Positions 22,760 through 33,966 are shown, counted from the stretch's first letter. The stretch is 34,009 bases of DNA from Allomyces macrogynus ATCC 38327 (GCA_000151295.1 GG745351.1:490767-524775), one strand, 5' to 3'. A program made the numbers and translations. Notes: generated by a model from the letters alone, not told the origin.

Positions 22760-23512
22760 ACATGACTGCCATGAACGGGGGTGGGTTTTTCCGCGCGCCG
22801 CCGCTTCTTTGTGGACCGCTGTGTTTGCTCTTCCCGTGCTAGGATGCCATCAGAGCCTGATCGTGATCGTGATCGTGTCTTCGTCGTCCCTGTAGAGAAC
22901 GCGGTACTCGTCACTTGATTCGTGTCCCACGTCGGCCTGGCCTCGCCGCGGACGCGTTGATGCTTCTTTTCCCGTTGCCCATGCTCAGTTTGGTTGGCTT
23001 CCTGCTGCTCGTTTTGGAGTTTTTTTGTCGTTTCGTCTCCTATCATTCATTTCCCAACCCCCTTTTCCCCTCTCGTAGTGCTGTTGCCGTTCGATTGCCA
23101 CCAGTTTTTCGTCTTCCTTCCCGGCGTGGGTTCCTGCGCTGACCCTTCTCGTATCTTCTCCAAGCGAAATTGGAATGCTGAACAGCTCCGGGTGCCTCAA
23201 TCAGGTTTGTCTTGTCTGCGGCAGCTCATACTTGCTCGGAGCGTTGCCAGGGCCGGGCTGACGTGGACGTCGACAGATCTCATTCTTTGCGTCCTTTCAC
23301 TTTTGTCTCGACCAACAGGCGCCACCACTTCTTGGCTCGGCCAGAGCACGGCTCACCATCCGGTCGATCTGCGCTCTCCGTCCCCTTTGCAACTTGCTGC
23401 ACCGCACCCAGCGGCCGCCGATAGTCTCCGGGGCGTGCAAGGGGTATTTGCGGGGGGAACGAACTGCCCCCGTCGCTGCCTCTCTCTCTCTTGAGCTGCC
23501 AAGTCGTTCGTC
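22760..23512. other. Intergenic region
   Basis: About 750 bp with the Miro 3' flank and the acyltransferase promoter. It has a three-unit TGATCG repeat at 22858-22875 and T/C-rich tracts near 23010-23080 and 23460-23490. No gene is supported. Confidence 0.5.
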
Positions 23513-24779
23513 ATGTCGACCACAACATCCACCAAGCCGTCGCTGTTCCGTCGTGCGCTGACTGGTGCTCTGTCCGTGACATGGATAACCGCTGGGTCTG
23601 CGGCCATCCACACGGTCCAGCTGCTCACGCTCGTCGCCTGGCCGGTCCTCCCGCGTCGTGCCTACCGTGCCGCTATCGACCACACGCAAATCGCCTTTAT
23701 TGAGCTGGTCATGGTCATGCACGGTCTTCTCGCACCAGGCACGGTCATTGAGATTGAACTCGACGAGTCGGTCGACGACTTGGCGCAACGGCTTGTCCGT
23801 GCTCGCGAGCAACCCAAGGAACACGACCGGTCGGTTGTGATTTCCAACCACTTGACGCTGCTCGACTGGATCTACCTGTGGTTTGTCGCATACCTCGCCG
23901 GGCACGGTGCCGCGCTCAAGATCATTCTCAAGGAGTCGCCGAAATACGTGCCAATTATTGGTCCGGGCATGATGTTCTTCCGATTCATTTTCCTCAAGCG
24001 GCAGTGGGCCAAGGACGAGCCGCAGCTGCGTCGCGCCGTCGCCGACTTGGCCAAGGACCGCGACAGGCCTCTGTGGCTGCTCGTTTTCCCGGAGGGCACG
24101 ATCTTGACAGAAAACACGATTGGGATCAGTGATCGCTTCTCGGCCAAATCGGGGATTGTACGTTTTTTTTTTTCACGGTCTTTGCGTTTGCGTCCCTCTC
24201 GCTGTTGCAACCCAGCTGATGCCGATCCCACTCCGCTCCATGTAGCCGCGCCCGCCGCACACCTTGCTCCCACGGAGCACCGGCCTCTACACGATCCTGT
24301 CCACCATGCACGAGAACGAACCGCGCGCCGCAACACACATCTACGACGTGACGCTCGGGTACGCCGGGTTCGACGCGACGCACTTGCCGTCGCAGCTCTA
24401 CCACCCGCGCGACGTGTACACGGGCGCGCCGCACCCGCCGACCGTGACCGTCTCGACGCGCCGAATCGCCGTGCCCGACTTGGCCGACCGCGACATCTTT
24501 GACGAGTGGCTGCGCACCGTGTTCCGCCGCAAGTCGGCGTGGCTCGCGCGCCGGTACCAGCTTGAGGGGAGCGCCGAGGTGGATGGAGAGGAATTGGCCA
24601 TGCCCAAGAAGGTGGTGCGGATGCCGGTGCGCGTTGGGGTGCCGTGGCGGCTCGTGTCGTGCGTGGCGGTTTCGAGTGCCGTGGTGGCCGGGTTGTATGC
24701 GGCGTGGCAGGGTGGGTTCGTGGTCGTGCCTGCTTGGACAGATGTGGTGGACCAGTGGACGCGGTTCGTCGCGGTTTAG
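23513..24779 (+). CDS. 1-acyl-sn-glycerol-3-phosphate acyltransferase-like (LCLAT1/Cst26 type)
   Basis: This membrane enzyme of the PlsC/LPLAT superfamily transfers an acyl chain to a lysophospholipid. Exons 23513-24157 and 24246-24779 (intron 24158-24245, GTACGT..TAG, phase 0) give 392 aa. Near residues 17-45 is a hydrophobic helix; the catalytic NH-x4-D motif is SNHLTLLDWIYLW; the second block is KYVPIIGPGMMFFRFIFLKRQWAKDEPQL; the substrate motif is FPEGT; then LLPRSTGLYTIL. This block pattern (FIFLKR-W-KD) is that of the AGPAT5/LCLAT1 and yeast Cst26 branch, rather than bacterial-like PlsC. A second hydrophobic segment (about LVSCVAVSSAVVAGLYAAW) lies near the C-terminus. Members act on lysophosphatidic acid or lysophosphatidylinositol/cardiolipin in the ER or mitochondria; which applies here cannot be read from sequence. 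ATG context is GTCATGT after a T/C-rich leader. Confidence 0.9.
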
Positions 24780-25026
24780 AGAATGAGCAAATTGGGCGTG
24801 CTTTGCTTCAACAAGAGCGACGTGGTGTTGCGTGTAATTCTCTTGCGAGATGAATTGATGTCACTTGTTCACATTCCGCTGTCAGTGTCCGGCGATAGAT
24901 AGCTCTGGTAATCGAGCGGGAAGCAAGTCGAATGTTGTCGTTGTTGGAGGCAAGTGCTTTGACGCGGCAATCTTTTCCACACAGACGATTTATGTAAACC
25001 CAATCGGCGGAATCAGCGGACTGAAA

Positions 25027-25054
25027 AGCATCAGCGAGCATCAGTGAGCATCAG
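25027..25054 (+). repeat. Short AGCATCAG direct repeats
   Basis: AGCATCAG occurs three times with a 10-bp period (25027, 25037, 25047) and once more at 25148. Only the local pattern is visible; no function is assigned. Confidence 0.8.
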
Positions 25055-26078
25055 CACTACCGAAAACGATCCCCCAACGTGGTGCACAGTTTGCGGCGAA
25101 CACTTTGCACGCGGCGCGAAATGCATTTCAGCTAAACCCCTTGTACGAGCATCAGCATCATGATGATACTATGGCTCAACACGACGCGATGTGATTCTTC
25201 AAAGTGACCTGCATCGACGACCGCATTTCACACAAATCTTTGACCCTCATTCTCTCGCCAACCAGCAATCGCATCCACTTCGCTGCTGCACCATGGAAGG
25301 GCACTGTTTTGGTCTTTCTGATGCAAGGCAGCAATGGTTCAAAAGTTGCACACAGGCCGAGAAAAACGCGATTTTGTGTTTACACAAAAGAGGTTTTGGA
25401 AGTGTTCCATTTGTGGAGCGACAATGGCTATCCCGCATGATACATTCCCTCCCGTTGAGAGGTGCCTAAGCACACACAAGTCTCGTCCCTCCAGCTCTTG
25501 CTGGCCGCCACCAATGCCAATGAATGGCGGCGTTGGTCAACTGGCGCGCATCATCATCAATGAGAGCTGCGCCATGCTCATTGAACGTCTCACGCAACGT
25601 CAATTTGCACTACGATCGTGGATTGGATCAAACGTGGGTCCTGCCCACCACGATATTGGAACAATCCATCGCGGTAGGTGCACGCCAGTCGTTCCGCGTG
25701 AACTTCTTGCGAAGATCACAGTACTGGGCCTGGGGTCGTGGGCCTTGCCTTGCCCGTGCCACTGCTACATGCATCTGGCGGTGGGATTGCACGTCAGCCT
25801 TCCGCGTGGTCGTTCCTGGGAAACCGACCATAATACTACTGGGCTGATCATAGTGACAAAGGACAGGTGATTGCTCTGCCGTTCGCAGAGGATGTGGCCG
25901 CCCAGCGATCGAGCAAAACGCCGGCAGCGACGGCACTTGGTACCGCGCGCCGTGAACCCACCACAGTCCATACTGATCAAAGCGCCGTCAAATTGGCCGC
26001 TGAAGAACCCAAAGGAAAGCGGGACACAGCGGAATGAATTGCGCCGGACAGCGGCAAAAATTCGCCTTGTTCATGAGC

Positions 26079-26104
26079 AAAAAAAAAAAAAAAAAAAAAA
26101 AAAA
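26079..26104 (+). repeat. A26 homopolymer
   Basis: Twenty-six consecutive A, 20 bases beyond the stop codon of the glucosidase II gene, which reads as a T tract on that gene's strand. It could be a 3'-end element of that gene, a retroposed tail, or a simple slippage tract. Confidence 0.9.
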
Positions 26105-26123
26105 GGAAAAAGCTTTCAACAGC

Positions 26124-29100
26124 TCACGTCTTGACGAGCCGCAGCGTCCACGCCGTGTCCCGCAAACGGAATCCGGGTTCCTTGACCACGATCATGCGCC
26201 CGCCGAGCTTCGTCTCCACGGGCACGCGCTTGACTACCTTGCCGTCCTTGTCCACCACCTCCGCAACCATCCCGCGATCAAACGCCGACGGCGCAACCAC
26301 CACGAGCCGCTCCACACGCACGTCCCCAAACCGCGCCATAAACTTGCCGCGCACCGTCTCGTTCACCGCAATCGCGCGCTTCTGCGAGACCAGCTCGGCC
26401 GGCGCGTCCGCGTCACGCGTCGCCGTCGGCACCGCCACGTCGGCGCGGAACACGCCGCCGCTCATATGCATCGCCACATCCACGACAGCGCCGTCGAGGT
26501 ACGCAAACGATGCGCCGTCCTCGACGACGAAATGGCCCTCGGCACGCCCCTCAGCATCGAGCGTGGCCGTGACCGTGACCGGGTCCGTGAGCATCGGTTC
26601 CGCCGCGCGCCGCAGCCGGTCGCGCGTGACGAGCACCGACCCGCCGCGCACAAAGTGCGGAATCACGTCGAGCGGCGCCGCGACCATATGCGTTTTCCCG
26701 CCGGCGAGCGGCGCAAACGACGCGTCGCCGAGCGCGTACCAGACGCTTGATTTGATGGGCAGGTAGACGTCGCGCGTTGTGGCGCCAGCGGCGGTCACGG
26801 GCGCGACCAGGACGCCCGACTTGCCGACCAGGAACATGTCCTGGATACTCCACGTGGCCTTGTCCTCCGGGAACGCCCACGCGAGCGGCTGCATGACGGG
26901 CGTGCCCTGCGCCCAGGCGTCCCAGAACGCGGTCGCGACGATCGGCAGGTACCGGTACCGCCGGCGCACGGCGTCGCGGATCTGCCGCGTCGTGGTCTCG
27001 TCAAACAGCCAGGGTTCGCGCCGCTTCGTGTCAATGTGCGCGTGCGCACGGAAAAATGGCTGGAAGGCCGCGGCCTGGTACCAGCGGACGAGCAGTTCCG
27101 AGTCGGGGTTCCCGAAAAAGCCGCCCACGTCAGCGCCGCCAAAGACAATGCCCGAGGCCGTCAGCGACAGGAGCATGGGCTGCGCGGCCTCGAGGTGCGA
27201 CCATTCCGCCAGGTTATCGCCCGTCCAGATCGCGCCGTACCGCTGCGACCCGATAAAGAAAGCGCGTGAGAGAACGAAAGGACGCGCCTGGTCAGACGAC
27301 CGGTGCAGGTGGCCCTCGTGCGTCGCGCGGTGCTGAAGCATGCCGTAGGCGTTGTGCACGATGCGGTGTTCGAGCCCGCCGTAATGCTGGACAGTCTTTG
27401 GCATCGTGATTTCCGGGCCCGTAAAGACGGACGGCTCGTTCATGTCGTTCCACGTGAAAAGCGTCGGCGTCGACCCGAGGTACTGGTCAAACGCAAACTG
27501 CGCCGCCCACCACGCGCGTGCTTTCGGGTCCGTGAAGTCGATCCAGTTGGACTGGCCTGGCCAGCACCATCCGCCGAAATCGCCCGTCCCCTCAGCGTTC
27601 TTGACGAGCAGGCCCTGCTTGGTCGCCTCGGCCGAGACGCGGTACTCAGAGTCTTCCTTGATGTGCGGGTCAATGATCGTCACCATTTTGCGAGACTTGG
27701 TCGCGAGGTTGCCGAGCATCTGGTCGGGCGTCGGGAACTTGACCTTGTCCCACGTGAAGTAGCGCTTGCCGTCGGTATGCTCAATGTCGAGCCACAAAAC
27801 GTCGTACGGGATCTCATGCTCGTCAAACTTAGCATCGACAGCGCGCACGTCAGCCTCGTCGTTGTAGTTCCACCGGCACTGGTGGTAGGCCATGGCGAAT
27901 AGCGGCGGAAGCGTCGGGAACCCAGAGAGCGCCAGGTACTCGCCGTGCACGGCCGCAGCGTTGGCGCCTGTCATGATAATCACGTCGAGTGGGGACGACT
28001 CGGCCATCCAGTGCGTTGCAAGCTGGTTTTCGACGGGCCGCGCGACATCGACCCACATTTCCGACGCTGTCATGACGAGAACGCCGGCCGCGCCCTTGTC
28101 GCCCTGCGTGATGACGAGCGGGACCGACCCGTACAGCGCCATGGGCGAGTCGAGGTTGTACTCGAAAACGTCAAGGTTGTAGAGCCGGTACGGGTCAGCG
28201 TATTTGGCGCCGGGCCCGCGCGTCGAGGGCAGGTTGAAGTCGGCGGCGTGCTCGGCCAGCCCGTACGCGTGCGCCGTCTCGGGGAAGGTCACGTCGAAGC
28301 CAAACGAGCGCGGGCCTGGATTTTCCAGAATCAGTCAAGAGGGACGGAAGAGCCGATGCGACCACAAAGAACTTGTACCGTTGGGCTTGGTGTCCTTGTG
28401 AGTGCGGAACTCCTCCTCGTGCGCGCCGTCGCGGTCAATCTGGATCCATTTGAGCTCCGGGTCCTCTGCAACCGCCGCTGTCGACGATGCGGCCAGATCC
28501 TCCTGCGCGGGCTGGGCCCCACCCTCCACCACCTCGGGCGCCTTGTTCTCCTCCTCCTGTTCATTTTTGGCGGGTACCGGAATCGTCGTGCCCGTCTCGA
28601 ACCGGAAGAGCGCGCGGTCATTCACTACCGCCAGCACGTCCCCACCACGCACGACCTCGATGCGCAGCGGCCCGTACTGGATGCGCACCTCAACGCCGCC
28701 GTCCACGATCAACGTCGCGCCCCCATCGCGCGACACGACACGATGCGGCACGACGTCCGGCGTGGGTTTCACGAGCGCGACCGCGGGCACATCAAACACC
28801 TTATCGAGCGACGCGTCGCGCACCTGCACGCGCACCATACCGCGCGCGAGGGTCGTGATCGCCAAATCCACGTTCCCCGCTGTATTGCCCGCGTGCGCGG
28901 CGACGTGCGTGCGCAACCGCGCGCGGAACTCGCCCTTCTTGGCGTGGTTCGTGTCGGCCGCGACGATTGTCGCGTATGCCCACTTGGGCACGTCGATCGA
29001 CGCGGTGACGGAGACGGGATTGAACGCGTTGCGGAGGTCGGCCCACGCGCGGTGGCGCCGGCAAAAGCCCGACTGTGCGCAGGTCTTGAATTCCTCGGCT

Positions 29101-29252
29101 TTCACGGCGAGGGCGGCGCTGTTGTCGGAAGCAGGCAAGATCACGGCGAGAATGGCGGCGACGACAGCCAGGGTCGCGAGCACGCGGCCGGTGGAGGCGC
29201 GAGCGGTGCTCGCGGCGCAGGCGCGGCTGCGCGTGGCGGATCGGCGCGACAT
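26124..29252 (-). CDS. Glucosidase II alpha subunit (GH31)
   Basis: This ER-lumen glycosidase trims the two inner alpha-1,3-glucoses from N-glycans, feeding the calnexin cycle. Exons 29252-28379 and 28315-26124 (intron 28378-28316, GTACAA..CAG, phase 1, 63 bp) give 1021 aa. The start is ATG at 29252, followed by a basic stretch and a hydrophobic segment (VLATLAVVAAILAVIL) that serves as signal peptide or anchor. The mature N-terminus has the family hallmark FKTCAQSGFCRRHR. The GH31 barrel shows DVLWLDIEHTDGKRYFTWD, nucleophile region TWNDMNEPSVF, acid/base region IWTGDNLAEWSHL, GADVGGFFGNPD and FQPFFRAHAHIDTKRREPW. No HDEL is present, as expected for the alpha subunit, which is retained by its beta partner (not in this window). 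A Glu/Ala-rich linker lies near residues 260-290. Upstream of the ATG is an AAC/GAC microsatellite in the leader. Confidence 0.96.
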
Positions 29253-29734
29253 GGCGGGGTCCCAGCGGCAATTTTTCTTGGTCGTCGTTGTCGTTGTTGT
29301 CGTTGTTGCCGTCTTGGTTGCGTTCAATCGTGAACGGTGTCGGTGTCGCTGCAGGCGGGATACCTAGATACCTATCAGAAACGCGCAGTGGAAAAGCGAT
29401 GCAGCCAGCGACGCGCTCTGAGCGTGTCAGGCCTGTCGCAATGCACGCGTTCTTGGTGGCAGGGACCGCGCCGCTTGCGCCTTCCCAGCAACTCCACCTC
29501 GGCCCACCTCAACCACCGCTACCATCGCACCCGTGCTCCAAAATAAAAGAAAAATAAACGCCAGACGTGTTATTGAATTCATGGTCAACCTTCTCCACCC
29601 GTCCGCTGCAGCTCACCGAGTCTCGTGCCTCCTTCGACGCGAGCAACTGTTCCAAAATAATCAGTCCACCTTCCCCTCCATGCCACAATCGTCAACGATC
29701 CCAGTCTCCTCAACTCCATCACCACCGCCACCAC
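29253..29734. other. Intergenic region, glucosidase II promoter
   Basis: This gap holds the promoter and leader of the glucosidase II gene and the 3' flank of the GPCR gene, both on the minus strand. It contains a GTT/GTC-type trinucleotide repeat at 29281-29309 just before the start codon. No gene is seen. Confidence 0.5.
29281..29309. repeat. GTC/GTT trinucleotide repeat in a leader
   Basis: GTC and GTT units alternate for about 29 bases; on the minus strand this reads AAC/GAC within the presumed 5' leader of the glucosidase II gene. Its unit mix resembles the microsatellite at 2534-2586. Confidence 0.75.
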
Positions 29735-31216
29735 TTAGCGGTTCCCCTTGCGCGTCGTCGCCTGGCCCGCAGCATTCGCCTCGGCGCTCGCGGGCGGCGG
29801 CAGATTCAAGATTTGGCGCACGAGCGTGCCGTAGCGCTTATCGAGCATGAACGTGAAGAGCGGGTTGCACACGCCGATAAACGAGACCATGAACCCGGAA
29901 ATGCAGTCCATCAACGGGTCGACCGGGTGCGGCACGACCCACGTCGCGACCCACACGTAGAGGTAGAGCACCCACGACAGGAAAAACACGCCGACGACGG
30001 CAATGGCGCGCTTGAGCAACATCTTCTCGTTCTTGCGCGCGACAATCTCGGCCGCCGACAGGTGCCGCTTTTCGGGCTTTTGCGACGTCGCACGCACGCG
30101 CTTGACCGCCGACGCGAGCAATGCCGCACCCGACTGGCCAAACGACGCCGACGGGGACCGGGTCTGGGACGACGGAACCGCCGTGGAACCCGAGTCCTCG
30201 AGCTTACCGCCCGCACCGGCACCAGCGTTCGCGCTCGCGTTGGGCGAGTCCTTGGCGCCGACCGTCCGGAGCAGCGACCCGCCGGGCACCGCACCGCCCG
30301 TCGCGCTACTGGGCTTGGCAGTACCCGCCTCGGCGGCCTTGGGTGCCGACGTGGCCGACGCCGACGTGTTGCCAGTCGACGAGGCACCGCCGCCCTGATG
30401 CGACGCCTTGACCGACCTTTGCGACTGACGGAAGACGGAGATGATCTTGTAGTAACCGATGATCATGATGGTCATGGTCACGGAAATCAGCGAGCACATG
30501 ATAACCTTGAGAATCCCGTCGGCGGGCCACGTCGACGACCAGTCGGGCGCGCAGTAGACCGACGACGACTGCAAAATGTAGCCCTGCCCGCCGGCCAAGA
30601 TCGGGAGTGCGGCGTACCCGATCCCGCCAATCCAGACACCGCCGAGCAACTGGAGAATCACCTTGCGCTCCAGCCGCTTTTGCATGACAATCGACAGGTA
30701 CCGCTCGGCGGTCGTGAAGAAGAGCGTCACGACCGAGTTGTAGACAAAGAATGAGCACGCGAAGCCATTCCACAGACACGCGATCGGCCCAAACGCCCAC
30801 TTGCCCGTGATCGCATTCGAGAACCAGATCGGGAAGTTGGTCAGCGCGAGCCCGAGATCGGCAATGGCCAGGTTGACGATCAGCACGTTGGCCGAGTTTT
30901 GGAACATCTTGCCCTTGTGCGCCGCGTAGAGCAAGATCGAGTTGAGGAACAGGTTTGAAAACTGCAGGCAGCTAATCAGCCACGTCGCGCCGAGACTCAG
31001 CGGCGGCAGCGTGTCGGTGGCAAAGTTGAAGGTGCGCGGCGCCACAGACGCGGCGGTGCTGAAACTCGCATTTACCGTGGTCTCCGCAGCAGCGGCGGCA
31101 ACGGCGGCGGACGGCGCGGGAACGGATTGCGTCGCGGCCAATGCGGAACCGAGCTGGAGGGCCGCCGACAGGGCCATGCATGCGGCGGCCACCGTCAGGG
31201 AGCCCGGGCGAGGCAT
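29735..31216 (-). CDS. Rhodopsin-class (class A) GPCR
   Basis: A single-exon 493-aa protein with an N-terminal signal-like sequence (CMALSAALQLGSALA) and seven hydrophobic helices. Class A marks are visible: TM2 NLAIADLGLAL (LAxAD), a Cys at the start of TM3 (GPIACLW) with a partner Cys in loop 2 (VYCAPDW), TM3 end TTAERYLSIV (ERY in place of DRY), TM6 FFLSWVLYLYVW, and TM7 VSFIGVCNPLFTFMLDKRY (NP in the NPxxY position). Loop 3 is very long (about 130 residues) and Ser/Ala/Gly-rich. Six residues before the NP asparagine, where opsins have the retinal-binding Lys, there is Ser, so it is probably not a photopigment despite the opsin-like loop 2. The ligand is unknown. Class A receptors are rare in fungi but have been reported from early-diverging lineages. 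ATG 31216 is the first in frame. Confidence 0.88.
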   Translation of the reverse strand: MPRPGSLTVAAACMALSAALQLGSALAATQSVPAPSAAVAAAAAETTVNASFSTAASVAPRTFNFATDTLPPLSLGATWLISCLQFSNLFLNSILLYAAHKGKMFQNSANVLIVNLAIADLGLALTNFPIWFSNAITGKWAFGPIACLWNGFACSFFVYNSVVTLFFTTAERYLSIVMQKRLERKVILQLLGGVWIGGIGYAALPILAGGQGYILQSSSVYCAPDWSSTWPADGILKVIMCSLISVTMTIMIIGYYKIISVFRQSQRSVKASHQGGGASSTGNTSASATSAPKAAEAGTAKPSSATGGAVPGGSLLRTVGAKDSPNASANAGAGAGGKLEDSGSTAVPSSQTRSPSASFGQSGAALLASAVKRVRATSQKPEKRHLSAAEIVARKNEKMLLKRAIAVVGVFFLSWVLYLYVWVATWVVPHPVDPLMDCISGFMVSFIGVCNPLFTFMLDKRYGTLVRQILNLPPPASAEANAAGQATTRKGNR

Positions 31217-32442
31217 GGCGGCAGGTGCGAGCGAAGAATGGGTGAATTAAATGTGCACAGCGTCGACCTTGGACGAGAGCGATCTTGGATGCAGATTGGG
31301 CACGAGCTTGGCGACCTGGGGACGACAACAGCGCAGACTTGGGGGTCGGAGACGTCGTCGAGCCAAGGGCGGTGTGCGGGTGACGTGCGAGAACAGGTTC
31401 CCGTCTAGCGAAGAGAACGGGAGGAGAGAGAGAGGGGTCGGTGGGTCGAGCAAGAAATGGGCTGATCGCGGTCCAAAGGCAGCATACATGGTCAGCCGCG
31501 AACTCGCGTGGCGGCCTGGAGGCTCACGACCTGCAGCCCACAGCATTGCGTGAGGGCACGTTCCGCGTCCTCGGAATCAGGCTGAGTTCGCCGCGCATGG
31601 CGCTGGAATGCTTAGGACGGGGAACGTGCGGGGCTGGAGACGGGGCGGCGTGCGGAGTCGTGACGGGGGGCACACGGAGCCGAGAAGGGGTCGCTGGTGG
31701 TGGGATGGCCGTTCGTGATCTGCACGGCGCGAACGCTGGCGGTGGCATGGATTGATGGCATGTTGCATTCATTGCGGCAGGTTGCGCTCGACGTGGGGAC
31801 GAAATAGAGACGTTGCGCAGCTATCCGGTCTGCGTAACGTCGGCCATCAAAGAAAACGTCGCGTTTTCGGCGGGCCGTCCGTCGATGGGCAGGGACCCAA
31901 GGAGGGCTGGTCGTGGTCCCGCCAAACACCACCTGGCCGCCGTGCTCTCTCCTTACACCACCTCCCGACTTCATCGGGTAGCGATAGATGCAGGACGACG
32001 AGCTCTTCACGATGCGCGGGGTGGCAATGCGTGGTGTGCAACCAGAAATGTGTCGACTGAGTTGAACCTCACAGGCAGAATAGGACTCGTCTGCTTATTC
32101 TGGCCCTGCTACGTCCCGTGGAGGGCTGCGCAGGATCTGTCCCTCTTTCATCAAGGCTGGCGAACGACTGGTGCACGCGACTGCGGAACACTGTGCAGGT
32201 CGTCGACCGGCCACCAGCACGACAAGCAACGGTCGGACTCCGCTTGGCCAAAAATTACACCAAATCGGGCCTGTCAAGTCTGATTCAAAACGCGCATCCC
32301 GCGCTTGTCTTTTCCTCGGCTCAACGACCTCCGGCATCTTCGTTCACGAGCCCTTTTTCCCCACCGATCCTGCGCGGGGACGCAACACCTTCCAACCGAT
32401 ATGGTCCGCGTTGCCACGCCGACGTCCTTCCCACCTCCACGA
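31217..32442. other. Intergenic region, GPCR promoter
   Basis: About 1.2 kb between the GPCR start and the syntaxin stop, both minus strand. I see no gene: open frames in both strands are short and featureless. The GPCR promoter should lie near 31220-31800, without a clear TATA box. Confidence 0.5.
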
Positions 32443-33966
32443 TCACCCACCCGCACCCGGCGCCGGACCCGCCGGTGGCGCTGGCGGTGCGGGCGACGGT
32501 GCCGGTGCGGGCGCCGGTCCAATCGGCGACCGCAAGGTTTTCCCCGGCAACGCGACACCGAGCACAATCGCCGTGGCCGCGCCAGCAATAAGCAGCACGA
32601 GAAACAGAATGATCCATTTTTTCTACGTCGTTTTCGCAGTCGACCCATTAGTGCGCGACCCAATCAACCTGAAGCCAACTTTCTCCACCCATCGAGGCAC
32701 ACGTACCCTGCGCGCCTTGCGCGCGTACGTCGCCGCGTCATCGACCTCGAGCTGGCCCGACTCCATGTGGTTGGCCGTATCGTCGGCAAACTCGACGACC
32801 TGCGCGATATTGCGGTCCTGCGTGTCGATAAAGTGCGCGAGGTCGACGGCCATGACGTTCAGGTCCTGCACCGATTTTTCGAGCTGCACGAGCTCGTGGT
32901 GCCGCGCGGCCACGGCGTCGCGCTGCGTCGCGGCCTCGTTCACGGCGTCGGTGAAAATGCGCGGCGCCGCGCCCGATTGGTGGACCCAGTCGAGTTCGTC
33001 CGGTTCGACATTGGTTTTCACTGCATGATCGAGGATCGGTCTGCGTTGAACAACGGCGTTCCGCGGACAAGAATTGATGGATCGTACCGATGCGCAGTTG
33101 CCGCTGGAAATGGTCGCGCGTGCGGTCGTGGTGCGCCGACTGCAGGTTGCGAAACTGGCGCACGGTCGTGAGCAGCGTCTGCAGCAGGTGGCGCTCGTGC
33201 GTCGCCGCGATGCGGTTGTCGGAAGCGGAAAACTGCGTCTTGAGTGAATCGAGGTCTACGATTGCGGTTGGAGCGTCAGACGTGGGTCGCGCCGGCGGCA
33301 CCGCAGCGACGCAAGAGAACGTACTAATAATTTTGCCGTGAAGCTGCAGAATCTTGGCCTGGATCGACTCGGCGACTGTCGTCGCCTCGTTCCCTAAATA
33401 CGCGCGTGCGGGTCAGAATCGGCATGGGATCACGGCCGCGGTCCGAAACGACGTGGACGTACATGGATCGGGCGAGGCCGTGGCCGCGCACTCGCGCTGA
33501 ACGTCCTCGAGGTGCGCGAGCTGCATGTTGAGCTGGCGGATCTGCGAGTGCAGGTGGCTCACGTCGCGCTTCATGGGCGGCCACCGCGATCCGGCGTCAG
33601 TACCCCTCGTCGTTCCACTTCCGGACACGCGCACGTTACGCGCGATCACGTACATACCAACCAGGCCCCGAGCGACCCAACGGCGAGCGTGACAAACTCT
33701 TCATTTTCGTAGGCGGGTGGGCGCATCATGGCGGCGGATGGCGGCGGCGGTGGCGGTGCCGGTTGTGCGAGCGCGTTCGTGGTCGTTGCCGGAACGAGGT
33801 CGGTACCCGCTGGGGCCAGGGTCGCGGGCGCGACGAGCGGCGCCGTGTCGGAAGTGTCGGCGGCCATGTTGGGCGCGACCGTGTCGTTTGCGCGCGTGCG
33901 GTGCGCAGGCGGGACGGGCGCGGGCTGCAGCGCGGCGAGCTCCGACATGCGGTCGCGCGCGGGCAT
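32443..33966 (-). CDS. Syntaxin, Qa-SNARE
   Basis: Qa-SNARE that drives vesicle fusion, probably at the plasma membrane (Sso/syntaxin-1 type) by resemblance. Six exons join in frame to 381 aa: 33966-33658, 33568-33463, 33393-33325, 33255-33088, 33020-32707, 32622-32443; introns are 67-89 bp, four with GTACG donors. The N-terminal ~90 residues are Ala/Pro/Thr-rich. The Habc bundle runs from RDVSHLHSQIRQLNMQLAHLEDVQRE through NEATTVAESIQAKILQLHGKI and DHFQRQLRIVKTNVEPDELDWV. The SNARE motif is VAARHHELVQLEKSVQDLN..DLAHFIDTQDRNIAQVVEFADDT, with the zero-layer Gln in DTQD, followed by ATYARKARR and one membrane helix (KKWIILFLVLLIAGAATAIVLG). Unusually, about 35 Pro/Ala/Gly-rich residues follow the helix, where syntaxins normally end. 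The ATG at 33966 is 43 bases from the window edge, so a further 5' exon cannot be excluded. The intron at 33324-33256 is a multiple of three and lacks an in-frame stop, so retention would also keep the frame. Confidence 0.92.

Larger units (their letters stand above)
24780..26123. other. Gap between convergent genes, A+T-richer, with A tract
   Basis: This 1.3 kb gap lies between the stop codons of the acyltransferase (+) and glucosidase II (-) genes, where only two short 3' flanks are needed. It is visibly less G+C-rich than its surroundings. It has AGCATCAG repeats near 25027-25155 and a run of 26 A at 26079-26104. An open frame at 25334-25870 includes CSICGATMAIPHDTF but no recognised domain, and I do not call it a gene. 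Confidence 0.5.

Noticed and set aside
25147..25325. TGATGA near 25160 and CTGA near 25318 as a box C/D snoRNA
   Set aside because: Spacing of about 160 bases is too long for a simple C/D RNA and no terminal stem forms.
26079..26104. A26 run as proof of a processed retrogene insertion
   Set aside because: No intron-free copy of a recognisable gene precedes it and no target-site duplication was found; simple slippage is enough.
27945..29333. 462-residue open frame on the plus strand opposite the glucosidase II gene
   Set aside because: It mirrors a well-supported GH31 coding frame; high G+C makes long antisense frames common, and its Arg/His-rich protein has no domain features.
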